NCBI GenBank assembly: GCA_029935295.1
Contig: JAOZKP010000038.1
Coordinates: 1 to 11,834 of the forward strand
DNA from: a bacterium
GTDB taxonomy: Bacteria; Desulfobacterota; Anaeroferrophillalia; Anaeroferrophillales; Tharpellaceae
Length of the DNA stretch: 11,834 bases
Direction: 5' to 3'
Shown here: piece by piece, positions 1-7,240 of the stretch
Numbering within the stretch: the first letter of the stretch is position 1
Layout: each line of letters starts with the position of its first letter
Notes under the pieces: generated by a model
Databases searched by the model: none
What the model was told of the DNA's origin: nothing
The model's input: only the letters and a program-made list of their open reading frames with translations
Program-made: the position numbers and the translations under genes

Positions 1-103
1 ACGGGGTCAAAGCAATGTCCGGCCTGAAAAATTGGCGGTAAAGGCTTTTAAAAGAACATTTGAACTACCAACAAGTTAATTCAAGATTGAAACTGGAAGG
101 ACT
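1..103 (+). other. Region upstream of fliG; tail of an upstream gene not resolved
   Basis: Two frames stay open from the left edge: one ends with a stop near 49 (last residues GLKNWR), the other near 79 (last residues FELPTS). In most flagellar operons fliF precedes fliG, so one of these could be the C-terminal end of FliF. Neither is long enough or similar enough to identify. The first 20 bases also contain CGGGGTCAAA (2-11), shared with the repeat element near 7941, so the segment could instead be non-coding repeat DNA. A purine-rich ribosome binding site (GGAAGG, about 94-99) lies just before the fliG ATG. Confidence 0.35.
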
Positions 104-1123
104 ATGGCTAAAGGTAAAAATGACGGAGGACTCGGCGGACGCCAGAAAGCGGCAATTCTCCTGCTCGGGCTCGGCGAAGATGTCGCATCGACCGTACTGA
201 AACACTGTAGTGAATTTGAACTCCAGCAACTCAGTCAGGAGATTACCCATCTCGGAGATATTCCCGGAGAAGTAACTGAAAATATCGCCAGTGAATTCAC
301 CGAGACAGTTGGACATAAACTGGTTTTCTCCGGCGGCAGTGATTATCTCCGCAATATCCTCGTTAAAACCATGGGCGAAGACAAAGCTGACAACTTTCTT
401 GATAAGGTCCGCGACTCACTGCGCCACAAACCTTTTGGCAATCTGACACATGTTGACGGTAAAGTTATCGCTTCATTTATCAAAAATGAACACCCCCAGA
501 CTATTGCCCTGATCATGGCCCACCTCGAACCGGATCAGGCGGCCGAGATTATCACCCTGCTACCGGAAGGTATCCAGGGCGATATAATGTTGCGGATTGC
601 ATCTCTGGAAGCTGTTCCAAGAGAGATGATCGATGAAATTGAAACCGTTCTTGATGAAGAACTTAAAACCACCGGCGGCATGGCCAGCGAAGGCCTGGGT
701 GGGATTGAAGCCGTCGCTGAAGTCTTTAATAATCTTGACAAGAATTCTGAATCACTGATTATGGCAACGATTGAAGAGAGTGATCCGGAACTGGCGGATG
801 AAGTCCGCAAACTGATGTTTACGTTTGATGATCTAATCAACGTTGACGACCGCGGCATCCAATCAATCCTGAAAGAGATCAACAACGAAGACCTGCTCCT
901 CGCCCTGAAAACGGCTGTCGACGAAGTCAAAGAAAAAATCTACGTCAACATGTCACAAAGGGCCGCCGATATGATTAAGGATGACCTTGAAGCTATGGGT
1001 CCAGCCCGGCTTACTGACATCGAAAAATCCCAGCAGAACATTGTCAAGGTTGCCCGAAAACTTGAAGATGAAGGTAAAATAATTATCGCCTCCAAAGGTG
1101 GCGGAGGTGATGTAGTTGTCTAA
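104..1123 (+). CDS. fliG: Flagellar motor switch protein FliG
   Basis: FliG is the rotor protein of the flagellar C-ring. It sits on the MS-ring protein FliF and contacts the stator (MotA) to generate torque and to switch direction. The 339-residue product has the usual family length and layout: an N-terminal FliF-binding domain (about 13-105), a middle domain with the EHPQTIALIMAHL motif (129-141), the hydrophobic MFTFDDL hinge (238-244) and a C-terminal torque domain with the charged helix containing SQRAADMIKDDLEAMGP (284-300). It ends in a glycine-rich tail (GGGGDVVV). The ATG at 104 follows GGAAGG at a good distance. Its last 8 bp overlap the start of fliH, and the Shine-Dalgarno for fliH lies within its final codons, which suggests translational coupling. 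Identification is secure; FliF itself is not visible upstream in this window. Confidence 0.97.
   Translation: MAKGKNDGGLGGRQKAAILLLGLGEDVASTVLKHCSEFELQQLSQEITHLGDIPGEVTENIASEFTETVGHKLVFSGGSDYLRNILVKTMGEDKADNFLDKVRDSLRHKPFGNLTHVDGKVIASFIKNEHPQTIALIMAHLEPDQAAEIITLLPEGIQGDIMLRIASLEAVPREMIDEIETVLDEELKTTGGMASEGLGGIEAVAEVFNNLDKNSESLIMATIEESDPELADEVRKLMFTFDDLINVDDRGIQSILKEINNEDLLLALKTAVDEVKEKIYVNMSQRAADMIKDDLEAMGPARLTDIEKSQQNIVKVARKLEDEGKIIIASKGGGGDVVV
1103..1110 (+). promoter_or_regulatory. Strong Shine-Dalgarno for the TTG-started fliH
   Basis: GGAGGTGA at 1103-1110, inside the last codons of fliG, is an almost perfect anti-16S match. Its GGAGG core ends 8 nt before the TTG at 1116. This supports TTG as the real fliH start and implies coupling to termination of fliG translation. 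No ATG in this frame lies close to it. Confidence 0.7.
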
Positions 1124-2000
1124 CCGGAATTTGACCCATAATAAAAATTTTCAAACTTTGACCTACTCCCGGCTTAAAGCGCAAACGGGCGCAAATGGAG
1201 ATCTCGGGAATGGCACTACCCACATGAATCTAGTTAGAGATCTTAAGCTGCCCAAACTCAAGAATCACCCAAGCCGAAACCGGCACCCCGGCGGCGGGAA
1301 ACGGCACCCGGAAGCTCGGCTCTTTCAAACCAGCTCATTCCCGCCGTTTTCAGAAACAGGTTCCGCATCCTCGCCTGGCAGTTCAGAAAACAACGTGATC
1401 AGTCAGGAAATCAGAGATGAATATCGCCGTCAGGCGGAAGCTGAAAAAGATCAGATCGTGACTTCAGCTGAAGTTGAAGCCGCCGGCATTCTTATCACTG
1501 CTGAAGCCGATGCTGAAAACCTGAAACGAACAACCGTGGAAGAAGCTAAGGAAACGGGCCTAAAAGAGTCTCAAGAAACCATCAAACAGCACATCACCCA
1601 CCTTGATGAACTATTTGCAAGTCTGACAACAACTCAAAAACGTTGCTATCAGCAACATGAAGAGGCTCTGATCAAGCTGGCTTTGGCCTGTGCTGAGAAG
1701 ATTATCAACCGGGAAATTTCACTCGATGAAACCGTCATAGTTGACACCGTCAATGAAATTTTGCGGGAAGGGCAGATTCAGGGAGAGACTACCCTGCTCT
1801 TAAATCGTGAAGATTTTGATCTGATTGACGTCTTAAAACCGGAGATTCTGGCAGACTTTCCCAACCTGACTAACCTCAAAATAGAGGTCAGCGAAACGGT
1901 GGCCAGAGGCGGCTGTATTCTTGAGTCTCCCATGGGTCGTATCGATGCCAGTCTGCGCAGTAAGTTTGAAGAACTTGAACGCCTGTTGACAAATGGTTGA
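1116..2000 (+). CDS. fliH: Flagellar assembly protein FliH (export ATPase regulator)
   Basis: FliH binds the export ATPase FliI in the cytoplasm, restrains it and delivers it to the export gate. The C-terminal ~120 residues match the FliH/HrpE family: an ALACAEKIINREIS helix, an LNREDFDLID segment, and the family-typical GGC-LES-GRIDASL block near the end. Residues about 98-180 are a charged, Glu/Ala-rich helical region, probably the coiled-coil stalk. The first ~100 residues are unlike common FliH N-termini: rich in Asn, His, Arg, Gly and Pro, with no Trp, and probably disordered. The TTG start is chosen because of the GGAGGTGA site 8 nt upstream; a weaker alternative is ATG at 1224. At 294 residues it is somewhat longer than many FliH proteins because of this N-terminal part. 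It overlaps fliG by 8 bp and fliI by 8 bp. Identity is good; the exact start is less certain. Confidence 0.85.
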   Translation: MSNRNLTHNKNFQTLTYSRLKAQTGANGDLGNGTTHMNLVRDLKLPKLKNHPSRNRHPGGGKRHPEARLFQTSSFPPFSETGSASSPGSSENNVISQEIRDEYRRQAEAEKDQIVTSAEVEAAGILITAEADAENLKRTTVEEAKETGLKESQETIKQHITHLDELFASLTTTQKRCYQQHEEALIKLALACAEKIINREISLDETVIVDTVNEILREGQIQGETTLLLNREDFDLIDVLKPEILADFPNLTNLKIEVSETVARGGCILESPMGRIDASLRSKFEELERLLTNG

Positions 2001-3306
2001 TTTCGCCTCTCTCAGCGACCGGATTAAGGAAGAAAAACTCTTCCGCTATACCGGTCAGGTTACCAGCCTCACCGGCCTGGTTATTGAAGGTGACGGGCCA
2101 CCCGTCTCCGTCGGTGATCTCTGCCGGATCGAAAATCCGCAGACCGGAACCAATATCACCTGTGAGACTGTCGGTTTCAGAGATCAGCGAATCCTGCTGA
2201 TGCCGCTTGGCGACCTCCAGGGAATTGCTCCCGGAAACCGAATTTTTTCCCTGCGCCAACCGGCAACAATTAAGGTCGGCGAAGCTCTTTTAGGGCGGGT
2301 AATTGACGGCTTGGGACACCCACTCGACAATCTTGGCGATCTCTCTGACTGCCCGGAAGAAATCCCTCTTTACCGTGACCCGATCAACCCTTTCCAACGA
2401 CGCCGGATCGACTCGCCAATTGATCTCGGAGTGCGTTCTATCAATGGATTGCTAACCTGCGGCAAAGGCCAGCGTATGGGAATAATGGCCGGTTCCGGAG
2501 TTGGGAAAAGTGTACTTTTAGGAATGATGGCCCGTTACACCAAAGCTGATATCAATGTCATTGCTTTAATCGGCGAGCGCGGCCGCGAGGTTCGGGAATT
2601 CATTGAACGGGATCTCGGGCCCGAAGGTTTAGAGCGCAGCATCGTCGTCGTTGCAACCTCGGATCAGCCGCCGCTGGTGCGCCGCCGAGGAGCTTTTCTA
2701 GCGACGGCTATAGCTGAATATTTCCGGGATCTTAATCGTGACGTCCTCCTGATGATGGACTCTCTGACCCGCTTCGCCATGGCCCAGAGGGAGATCGGAC
2801 TTGCCATCGGTGAACCACCTACGAGTAAAGGCTATACCCCGTCGGTTTTCTCACTGCTGCCGAAACTTCTGGAACGTACCGGCCGCGATGCCGGCAGCGG
2901 CTCAATCACCGGCCTCTACACCGTACTCGTCGAAGGCGACGATTTAACCGAACCGATTGCCGATGCCGCCCGCTCTATCCTCGATGGCCATATTGTCCTT
3001 TCCCGCAAACTCGCCGACCGTAATATCTTTCCCGCTATTGACCCACTCGCCAGCAAAAGCCGGGTCATGATCGACATTGTTGATCGTCAACAAACTAAAA
3101 ATACCGGTGAACTTCTAAACCTGATGGCAGCTTATCAGGAAGCGGAAGATTTGATCAATATTGGTGCCTATGTCAGCGGCAGCAATCCGCGTATCGACCG
3201 CGCCATAACTCTCCATGAAAATATCACAAACTTCCTGCGCCAGGAAATTGAAGAACCCGCCCAATTAAGCAACAGTGTCACAGAACTTGAAAAACTGCTG
3301 CAGTAA
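1993..3306 (+). CDS. fliI: Flagellum-specific export ATPase FliI
   Basis: FliI is the cytoplasmic hexameric ATPase of the flagellar type III export apparatus, related to the F1-ATPase beta subunit. It unfolds and hands over export substrates together with FliH and FliJ. The 437-residue product has the family length. Visible motifs are Walker A AGSGVGKS (166-173), IGERGREV (193-200) carrying the catalytic Glu, the Walker B stretch VLLMMDSLTRFAMAQRE (251-267) and the conserved GEPPTSKGYTPSVFSLLPKL segment (273-292). The ATG at 1993 lies inside the fliH end (8-bp overlap), consistent with coupled translation and fixed FliH:FliI stoichiometry. The usual next gene, fliJ, is absent: after the stop there are about 100 bp and then an unrelated ATPase. 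A closely related type III secretion ATPase is unlikely given fliG and fliH next to it. Confidence 0.96.
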   Translation: MVDFASLSDRIKEEKLFRYTGQVTSLTGLVIEGDGPPVSVGDLCRIENPQTGTNITCETVGFRDQRILLMPLGDLQGIAPGNRIFSLRQPATIKVGEALLGRVIDGLGHPLDNLGDLSDCPEEIPLYRDPINPFQRRRIDSPIDLGVRSINGLLTCGKGQRMGIMAGSGVGKSVLLGMMARYTKADINVIALIGERGREVREFIERDLGPEGLERSIVVVATSDQPPLVRRRGAFLATAIAEYFRDLNRDVLLMMDSLTRFAMAQREIGLAIGEPPTSKGYTPSVFSLLPKLLERTGRDAGSGSITGLYTVLVEGDDLTEPIADAARSILDGHIVLSRKLADRNIFPAIDPLASKSRVMIDIVDRQQTKNTGELLNLMAAYQEAEDLINIGAYVSGSNPRIDRAITLHENITNFLRQEIEEPAQLSNSVTELEKLLQ

Positions 3307-3336
3307 CCCGCCGTTAAAAATTCCCACAATAGCTGA

Positions 3337-3366
3337 TTGACAAAGAGTACCACTTTGAACTAGTAT
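3337..3366 (+). promoter_or_regulatory. Candidate sigma-70 promoter for the GspE/PilB-like operon
   Basis: A perfect -35 box TTGACA (3337-3342), an 18-bp spacer and a -10-like TAGTAT (3361-3366, 4 of 6 matches) stand in the fliI-ATPase gap. A transcript would begin near 3373, which favours the downstream ATG at 3410 as translation start over the TTG at 3371. It suggests that the ATPase-queD-folE2-plsY block can be transcribed independently of the flagellar genes. Confidence 0.55.
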
Positions 3367-3409
3367 AGGCTTGGATAAACTAACAGCAATCTTTTTCATT
3401 GTGGTTAAA

Positions 3410-5401
3410 ATGACGACAAAACAGTCCCCTGAAGAGACTAGCAAACTTGGCCTGTTACTGGTGGATAAAGGTTTCATAACCTCAGAACAACTCCATACCG
3501 CCCTACGTCTGCAACGTGCCACTCCGCCAACCTCTCCAGACTACAAATATTTGGGCCAGATCCTGGTCGAACAAAAATATATTGATGCCCAGCAACTGCA
3601 GTTCATCATGCAGAAATTCGGCAAAAAAAGTCGCTTAGGTGATATTCTAGTTCGCTGCAAAGCCATCACCGAACAAGAGTTGCAAATCGCCCTCGCGGAA
3701 CAGCGTAAAAGCGGTGAACGCCTGGGCACAGTTCTCCTTAAAAAATCCATGGTCTCGGATGAAACCATGCGCCAGGCTTTAAGCAGCCAGCTCAATATCC
3801 CTTATATCGATATCAGCCGTCTCAACATTGATCACAATCTAACCAAAATAATCAACCGCGACTACGCATTTAAACATAAAATAATCCCGATATCCATGAC
3901 TGACACAAGTATCACCCTGGCCATGGATGACCCCACCAATACTGATGTCGCGTCTGAACTTGAGATGTTTACCCGTTTGAAAGTAAACATTGTCACGTCA
4001 TCGCAAAGTGCAATCAAAGGTGCTTTCAACCGGCTCTACCCGGGTGAAAACCAGTCCGGTTCCAGCGACACCACCCTTGACGATGACAGTGACACCTCTC
4101 TGGATATCAGCTTCGATTTAGACGATGAATCAACGGACGAAATCCGCAAACCTCAGTATGTAGAAGCCCATGAAAGCAAACGGGCTGACTTGGTAGTCCA
4201 GAAAATTCTCGGCTGGGCCCTACAGAAACAAGCTTCTGATATCCACATGGAAAATCTGGACCATCATATGGTTATCAGGTTCAGAATTGATGGCCTGCTC
4301 CAGGAATTTGATTTAGGAAGCTTACAGGATGACATCAACCTATTTCACCGAGAGATGGTCTCCCGAATCAAGATTTTGGGCAAGCTTGATATTGCTGAAA
4401 GGCGACTGGCCCAGGACGGCAGTTTCCGCTCCCATATTGTCCGTAACGGTGAAAAAACCAATATCGACTTCCGGATCTCAATCGTCCCCTCCTACTACGG
4501 AGAGAATATCGTCATCCGGATCCTTGATTCACAGAAAGCACCCTCCACAATTGAGAACTTAAAATTTTCTTCGAAACTCACTGAAAAAATGACCAAACTG
4601 TTCATGGCAAACACCGGCATCATTCTGGTTACCGGGCCGACCGGATCAGGCAAAAGCACGACCCTGCAGTCGGGCCTGCTGACCGCCTATCGACCCGGTT
4701 TAAAGGTGGTTACCGCTGAGGATCCGATTGAATATGTTTACGATCACTTTATGCAGTGTGAAGTTAACGAAAAAATCGGCTTAACCTTTGCCAGTTATAT
4801 CCGGGTTTTTCTACGCCATGACCCGGAGATAATTATGATCGGTGAGATTCGCGACAGTGAAACCGCTGAGATGGCGATCCGGGCGGCCCAGACCGGGCAC
4901 CTGGTTCTTAGTACCCTCCATACCAATGACTCGCTGGGAGCCATTTCCCGCCTTGCCGGCTTGGGCATCGACCCCAGTATGATTTCATCATCTCTTATCG
5001 GAGTCATCTCGCAACGCCTGGCCCGACGGGTATGCGAAAACTGCGCCGAACCCTACACTCCTGCCCCCGATCTGATCAATGAGTTTTTCCCGGCCCCGCC
5101 CACAGACATTGAGTGGCGTAAAGGAACGGGTTGCGACAGGTGCAACCACACCGGTTACAAAGGGCGGGTTGCCATCGCTGAACTCTGGGAACCCAGCCAT
5201 CATGACATGTTGTTAATCAACAAAAAAGCTGAATTTGAAGAGTTGAAAATCAGTGCCCGCAACAGTACTATTCCACTCATCGAAGAAGCAGTTATAAAAT
5301 TAAAAGCCGGCGAAACAACCCTGGACGAGCTAACCCGGATAATCCCTTTCTCATTCATTGAGGATTACCGCGAACAGCAACGACTACAACTCCAATCATA
5401 A
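3410..5401 (+). CDS. GspE/PilB-family secretion or pilus ATPase with tandem MshEN motifs
   Basis: This is a hexameric cytoplasmic ATPase that powers assembly of type IV pili, MSHA-like pili or a type II secretion pseudopilus. From ATG 3410 it has 663 residues. Core motifs are Walker A GPTGSGKST (409-417), Asp box TAEDPIEYV (435-443), Walker B IIMIGEIRDSE (474-484), His box TGHLVLSTLHTND (495-507), and two CxxC pairs (542-545, 575-578) forming the zinc-binding element. The N-terminus has four LGxxL-type repeats of about 24 residues starting at 12, 47, 75 and 104. The last two are separated by exactly five residues (RKSGE), the pattern of a c-di-GMP-binding MshEN domain; the first pair looks degenerate. 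An acidic linker (about 219-245) joins the N-terminal part to the ATPase. A TTG at 3371 would add 13 residues but lies at the predicted transcription start. The Shine-Dalgarno of ATG 3410 is weak. Whether it serves a pilus or a secretion system cannot be told: no inner-membrane partner or pilin is nearby. Confidence 0.9.
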   Translation: MTTKQSPEETSKLGLLLVDKGFITSEQLHTALRLQRATPPTSPDYKYLGQILVEQKYIDAQQLQFIMQKFGKKSRLGDILVRCKAITEQELQIALAEQRKSGERLGTVLLKKSMVSDETMRQALSSQLNIPYIDISRLNIDHNLTKIINRDYAFKHKIIPISMTDTSITLAMDDPTNTDVASELEMFTRLKVNIVTSSQSAIKGAFNRLYPGENQSGSSDTTLDDDSDTSLDISFDLDDESTDEIRKPQYVEAHESKRADLVVQKILGWALQKQASDIHMENLDHHMVIRFRIDGLLQEFDLGSLQDDINLFHREMVSRIKILGKLDIAERRLAQDGSFRSHIVRNGEKTNIDFRISIVPSYYGENIVIRILDSQKAPSTIENLKFSSKLTEKMTKLFMANTGIILVTGPTGSGKSTTLQSGLLTAYRPGLKVVTAEDPIEYVYDHFMQCEVNEKIGLTFASYIRVFLRHDPEIIMIGEIRDSETAEMAIRAAQTGHLVLSTLHTNDSLGAISRLAGLGIDPSMISSSLIGVISQRLARRVCENCAEPYTPAPDLINEFFPAPPTDIEWRKGTGCDRCNHTGYKGRVAIAELWEPSHHDMLLINKKAEFEELKISARNSTIPLIEEAVIKLKAGETTLDELTRIIPFSFIEDYREQQRLQLQS

Positions 5402-5423
5402 CCAAATATTAAGGTAAGACAAT

Positions 5424-5795
5424 ATGCCCTATGAACTAAAAATTGAGACTGCTTTCGCAGCTGCTCACAACCTGCTGAATTACTGCGGCCAGTGTGAAAA
5501 CCTGCACGGCCATAACTGGAAAATTGAGATTTACGTCCAAGGCTCAGAACTTGACAAAAGCGGAATGCTGATCGACTTTAAGATACTGAAAGATCATACC
5601 AACACTATCCTTGACGTGCTGGATCATACCTACTTGAATGAGTTGCCGATTTTCACCGACAAGAGCCCGTCGTCGGAACTGATTGCCGAATACATCTTTA
5701 TCGAGCTTGAAAAGATGCTGTCTGAACTCCCGGTTCAAGTCAAGAAAATTGTCGCCTGGGAGTCGGAGAAGGCCGCCGCATCATTCTTTCGCTAA
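5424..5795 (+). CDS. queD: 6-carboxy-5,6,7,8-tetrahydropterin synthase QueD (PTPS family)
   Basis: QueD converts 7,8-dihydroneopterin triphosphate into 6-carboxytetrahydropterin, the second step of 7-deazaguanine (preQ0/queuosine) synthesis. The 123-residue product has the family length. The zinc ligands are visible as His15, His28 and His30. The catalytic Cys24 precedes the HGHNW motif in the CxxxHGH spacing typical of QueD rather than the Glu-containing folate-type PTPS-III. Asp67-His68 (LDHTYLN) complete the catalytic set, and Glu113 in AWES is the pterin-anchoring residue. AAGGT upstream of ATG 5424 is a plausible ribosome binding site. It lies 22 bp after the ATPase gene and 23 bp before folE2, which makes its substrate. 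This adjacency supports a pathway role. queE, queC and queF are not in the window. Confidence 0.92.
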   Translation: MPYELKIETAFAAAHNLLNYCGQCENLHGHNWKIEIYVQGSELDKSGMLIDFKILKDHTNTILDVLDHTYLNELPIFTDKSPSSELIAEYIFIELEKMLSELPVQVKKIVAWESEKAAASFFR

Positions 5796-5818
5796 TTAAC
5801 ACTCGTCTAGGAAACAAT

Positions 5819-6601
5819 ATGGGCAATACAATACATGACACCCAGAAGATGCATGACTACCGTCATATCGACATCAACAAGGTCGGCGTCAAAGGGGTAA
5901 AATATCCGATCACCGTCCTTGATAAAACTAACGGTGTTCAGCACACAACCGGTCTGTTTAATATTTACGTGGGACTGCCGCACCTCTTCAAAGGAACTCA
6001 CATGAGTCGCTTTGTTGAAGTCATTAACAAATACCACAAAAAAATTGGCATCAGCGTATTCCCGACAATACTTAGTGAAATCAGAGAACATCTGGAAGCT
6101 GAATTTGCCCACCTGGAGATCACCTTCGACTACTTTATCGAAAAAGAAGCCCCGGTCTCCAGAGCCAAAAGCATGATGAACTATGAGTGCACATTCATTG
6201 GCAGCCAGACAGCGGAGGAGATGAATTTCCAGGTCAGGGTTAAAGTACCGGTTACCAGCCTCTGCCCCTGTTCGAAAGCTATCAGTGAACATGGCGCTCA
6301 CAACCAGCGCAGTACCGTTACTGTCAACTTCAGCTTTGACAAGTTTGTCTGGATTGAAGATGTGATTAAGACGATTGAAAACGCCTCAAGCTGTGAAGTA
6401 TATCCGCTCTTGAAAAGACCGGATGAAAAATTTGTCACCGAAAAAGCCTACAACAACCCGATGTTTGTCGAGGATATGGTCAGAGATCTCTTCCAACGTC
6501 TGCAAAATGACAGCAATATCAGTTGGTTCACAATTGAAGCGGAAAATATGGAGAGCATTCATAATCACAACGCCTACGCATTCGTGGAAAAATACCGATA
6601 G
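5819..6601 (+). CDS. folE2: GTP cyclohydrolase FolE2 (type IB)
   Basis: FolE2 hydrolyses GTP to 7,8-dihydroneopterin triphosphate, the entry point for folate and for 7-deazaguanine-modified tRNA. It is the non-canonical GCYH-IB form, which unlike FolE can use metals other than zinc. The 260-residue protein is of normal length. The signature is the block VPVTSLCPCSKAISEHGAHN (143-162), containing the conserved Cys and His residues of the active site. The N-terminal YRHIDINKVGVKGVKYPI segment and GLPHLFKGTHMSRF (52-65) are also typical. TAGGAAA about 5 nt before ATG 5819 is the ribosome binding site. Together with queD directly upstream it forms a GTP-to-carboxytetrahydropterin pair. The choice of FolE2 rather than FolE may reflect limited zinc supply, although QueD next to it is itself a zinc enzyme. 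Confidence 0.95.
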   Translation: MGNTIHDTQKMHDYRHIDINKVGVKGVKYPITVLDKTNGVQHTTGLFNIYVGLPHLFKGTHMSRFVEVINKYHKKIGISVFPTILSEIREHLEAEFAHLEITFDYFIEKEAPVSRAKSMMNYECTFIGSQTAEEMNFQVRVKVPVTSLCPCSKAISEHGAHNQRSTVTVNFSFDKFVWIEDVIKTIENASSCEVYPLLKRPDEKFVTEKAYNNPMFVEDMVRDLFQRLQNDSNISWFTIEAENMESIHNHNAYAFVEKYR

Positions 6602-6653
6602 ATTGAAACAGCTCTCTTTTAACATTAAAAATTATTATTATTGATCAAAACCT

Positions 6654-7235
6654 ATGAAAGAACTTCTTCTCTGGACATTAGCATATCTTTTAGGATCTAT
6701 CCCGGTCGGCATTCTTGTTTCTGAATGGTTTAAGAGCGGTGACCCGCGGGAATCCGGCAGCGGCAATATCGGGGCAACCAATCTCGCACGTACTGCCGGT
6801 AAAAAAGCCGGCCTTATAACTCTTGGCGGCGACTGCCTTAAAGGACTGCTTGCCGTTTTACTGGCCCGTCTGTTTGGCGCCGGCGACGGGGTTGCGGCAC
6901 TCGCCGGCCTGGCCGCTTTCGTCGGCCACCTCTATCCGATCTTTCTGAACTTTAAAGGCGGCAAAGGAGTCGCTACAGCTTTGGGAATATTCTTGGCTTT
7001 GGCGCCAATGGCAACCCTTATGGGAGCTCTGCTTTTTGCTCTGGTTACCGGTGTATCACGGCTTGTCTCTTTAGGCTCCATTGCGGCAGCAATCACAATG
7101 CCGCTGTTTATCTGCCAGACCGGCGGTAACTGGAAGGTTGTCTACTGCGCCCTGATTATGTCCGGATTTATAATCTACAAACATAAAGACAATATCCTGC
7201 GCCTCTGTCAAAACGAGGAAAACCGACTTTTCTGA
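6654..7235 (+). CDS. plsY: Acyl-phosphate:glycerol-3-phosphate acyltransferase PlsY
   Basis: PlsY is an integral inner-membrane enzyme that transfers an acyl group from acyl-phosphate (made by PlsX) to glycerol-3-phosphate, giving lysophosphatidic acid, the first membrane phospholipid precursor. The 193-residue, strongly hydrophobic protein shows the family motifs: GSIPVG at the N-terminus (14-19), GSGNIGATNLART (36-48), the KGGKGVAT phosphate-binding loop (101-108) and SRLVSLGSI (135-143). About five membrane segments can be seen. The ATG at 6654 gives the usual MxxLLxxxAYLLGSIP beginning, though no good Shine-Dalgarno precedes it. It lies 52 bp after folE2 on the same strand and ends 5 bp from the convergent yacP stop, with no obvious terminator between. 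Confidence 0.95.
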   Translation: MKELLLWTLAYLLGSIPVGILVSEWFKSGDPRESGSGNIGATNLARTAGKKAGLITLGGDCLKGLLAVLLARLFGAGDGVAALAGLAAFVGHLYPIFLNFKGGKGVATALGIFLALAPMATLMGALLFALVTGVSRLVSLGSIAAAITMPLFICQTGGNWKVVYCALIMSGFIIYKHKDNILRLCQNEENRLF

Positions 7236-7240
7236 TCAAA

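Noticed and set aside
535..930. 131-codon minus-strand open frame inside fliG
   Set aside because: Ser/Arg/Ile-rich, no recognisable motif, fully antisense to the well-supported fliG reading frame.
1260..1320. GC-rich repeats (CGGCACCCCGG / CGGCACCCGG) in the fliH N-terminal part
   Set aside because: The copies are short and imperfect and fall inside an open reading frame; they are not enough to call a repeat element.
3371..3409. 13-residue N-terminal extension of the GspE/PilB-like ATPase from a TTG
   Set aside because: The TTG falls at the predicted transcription start and has no Shine-Dalgarno; the family-like sequence begins after the ATG at 3410.
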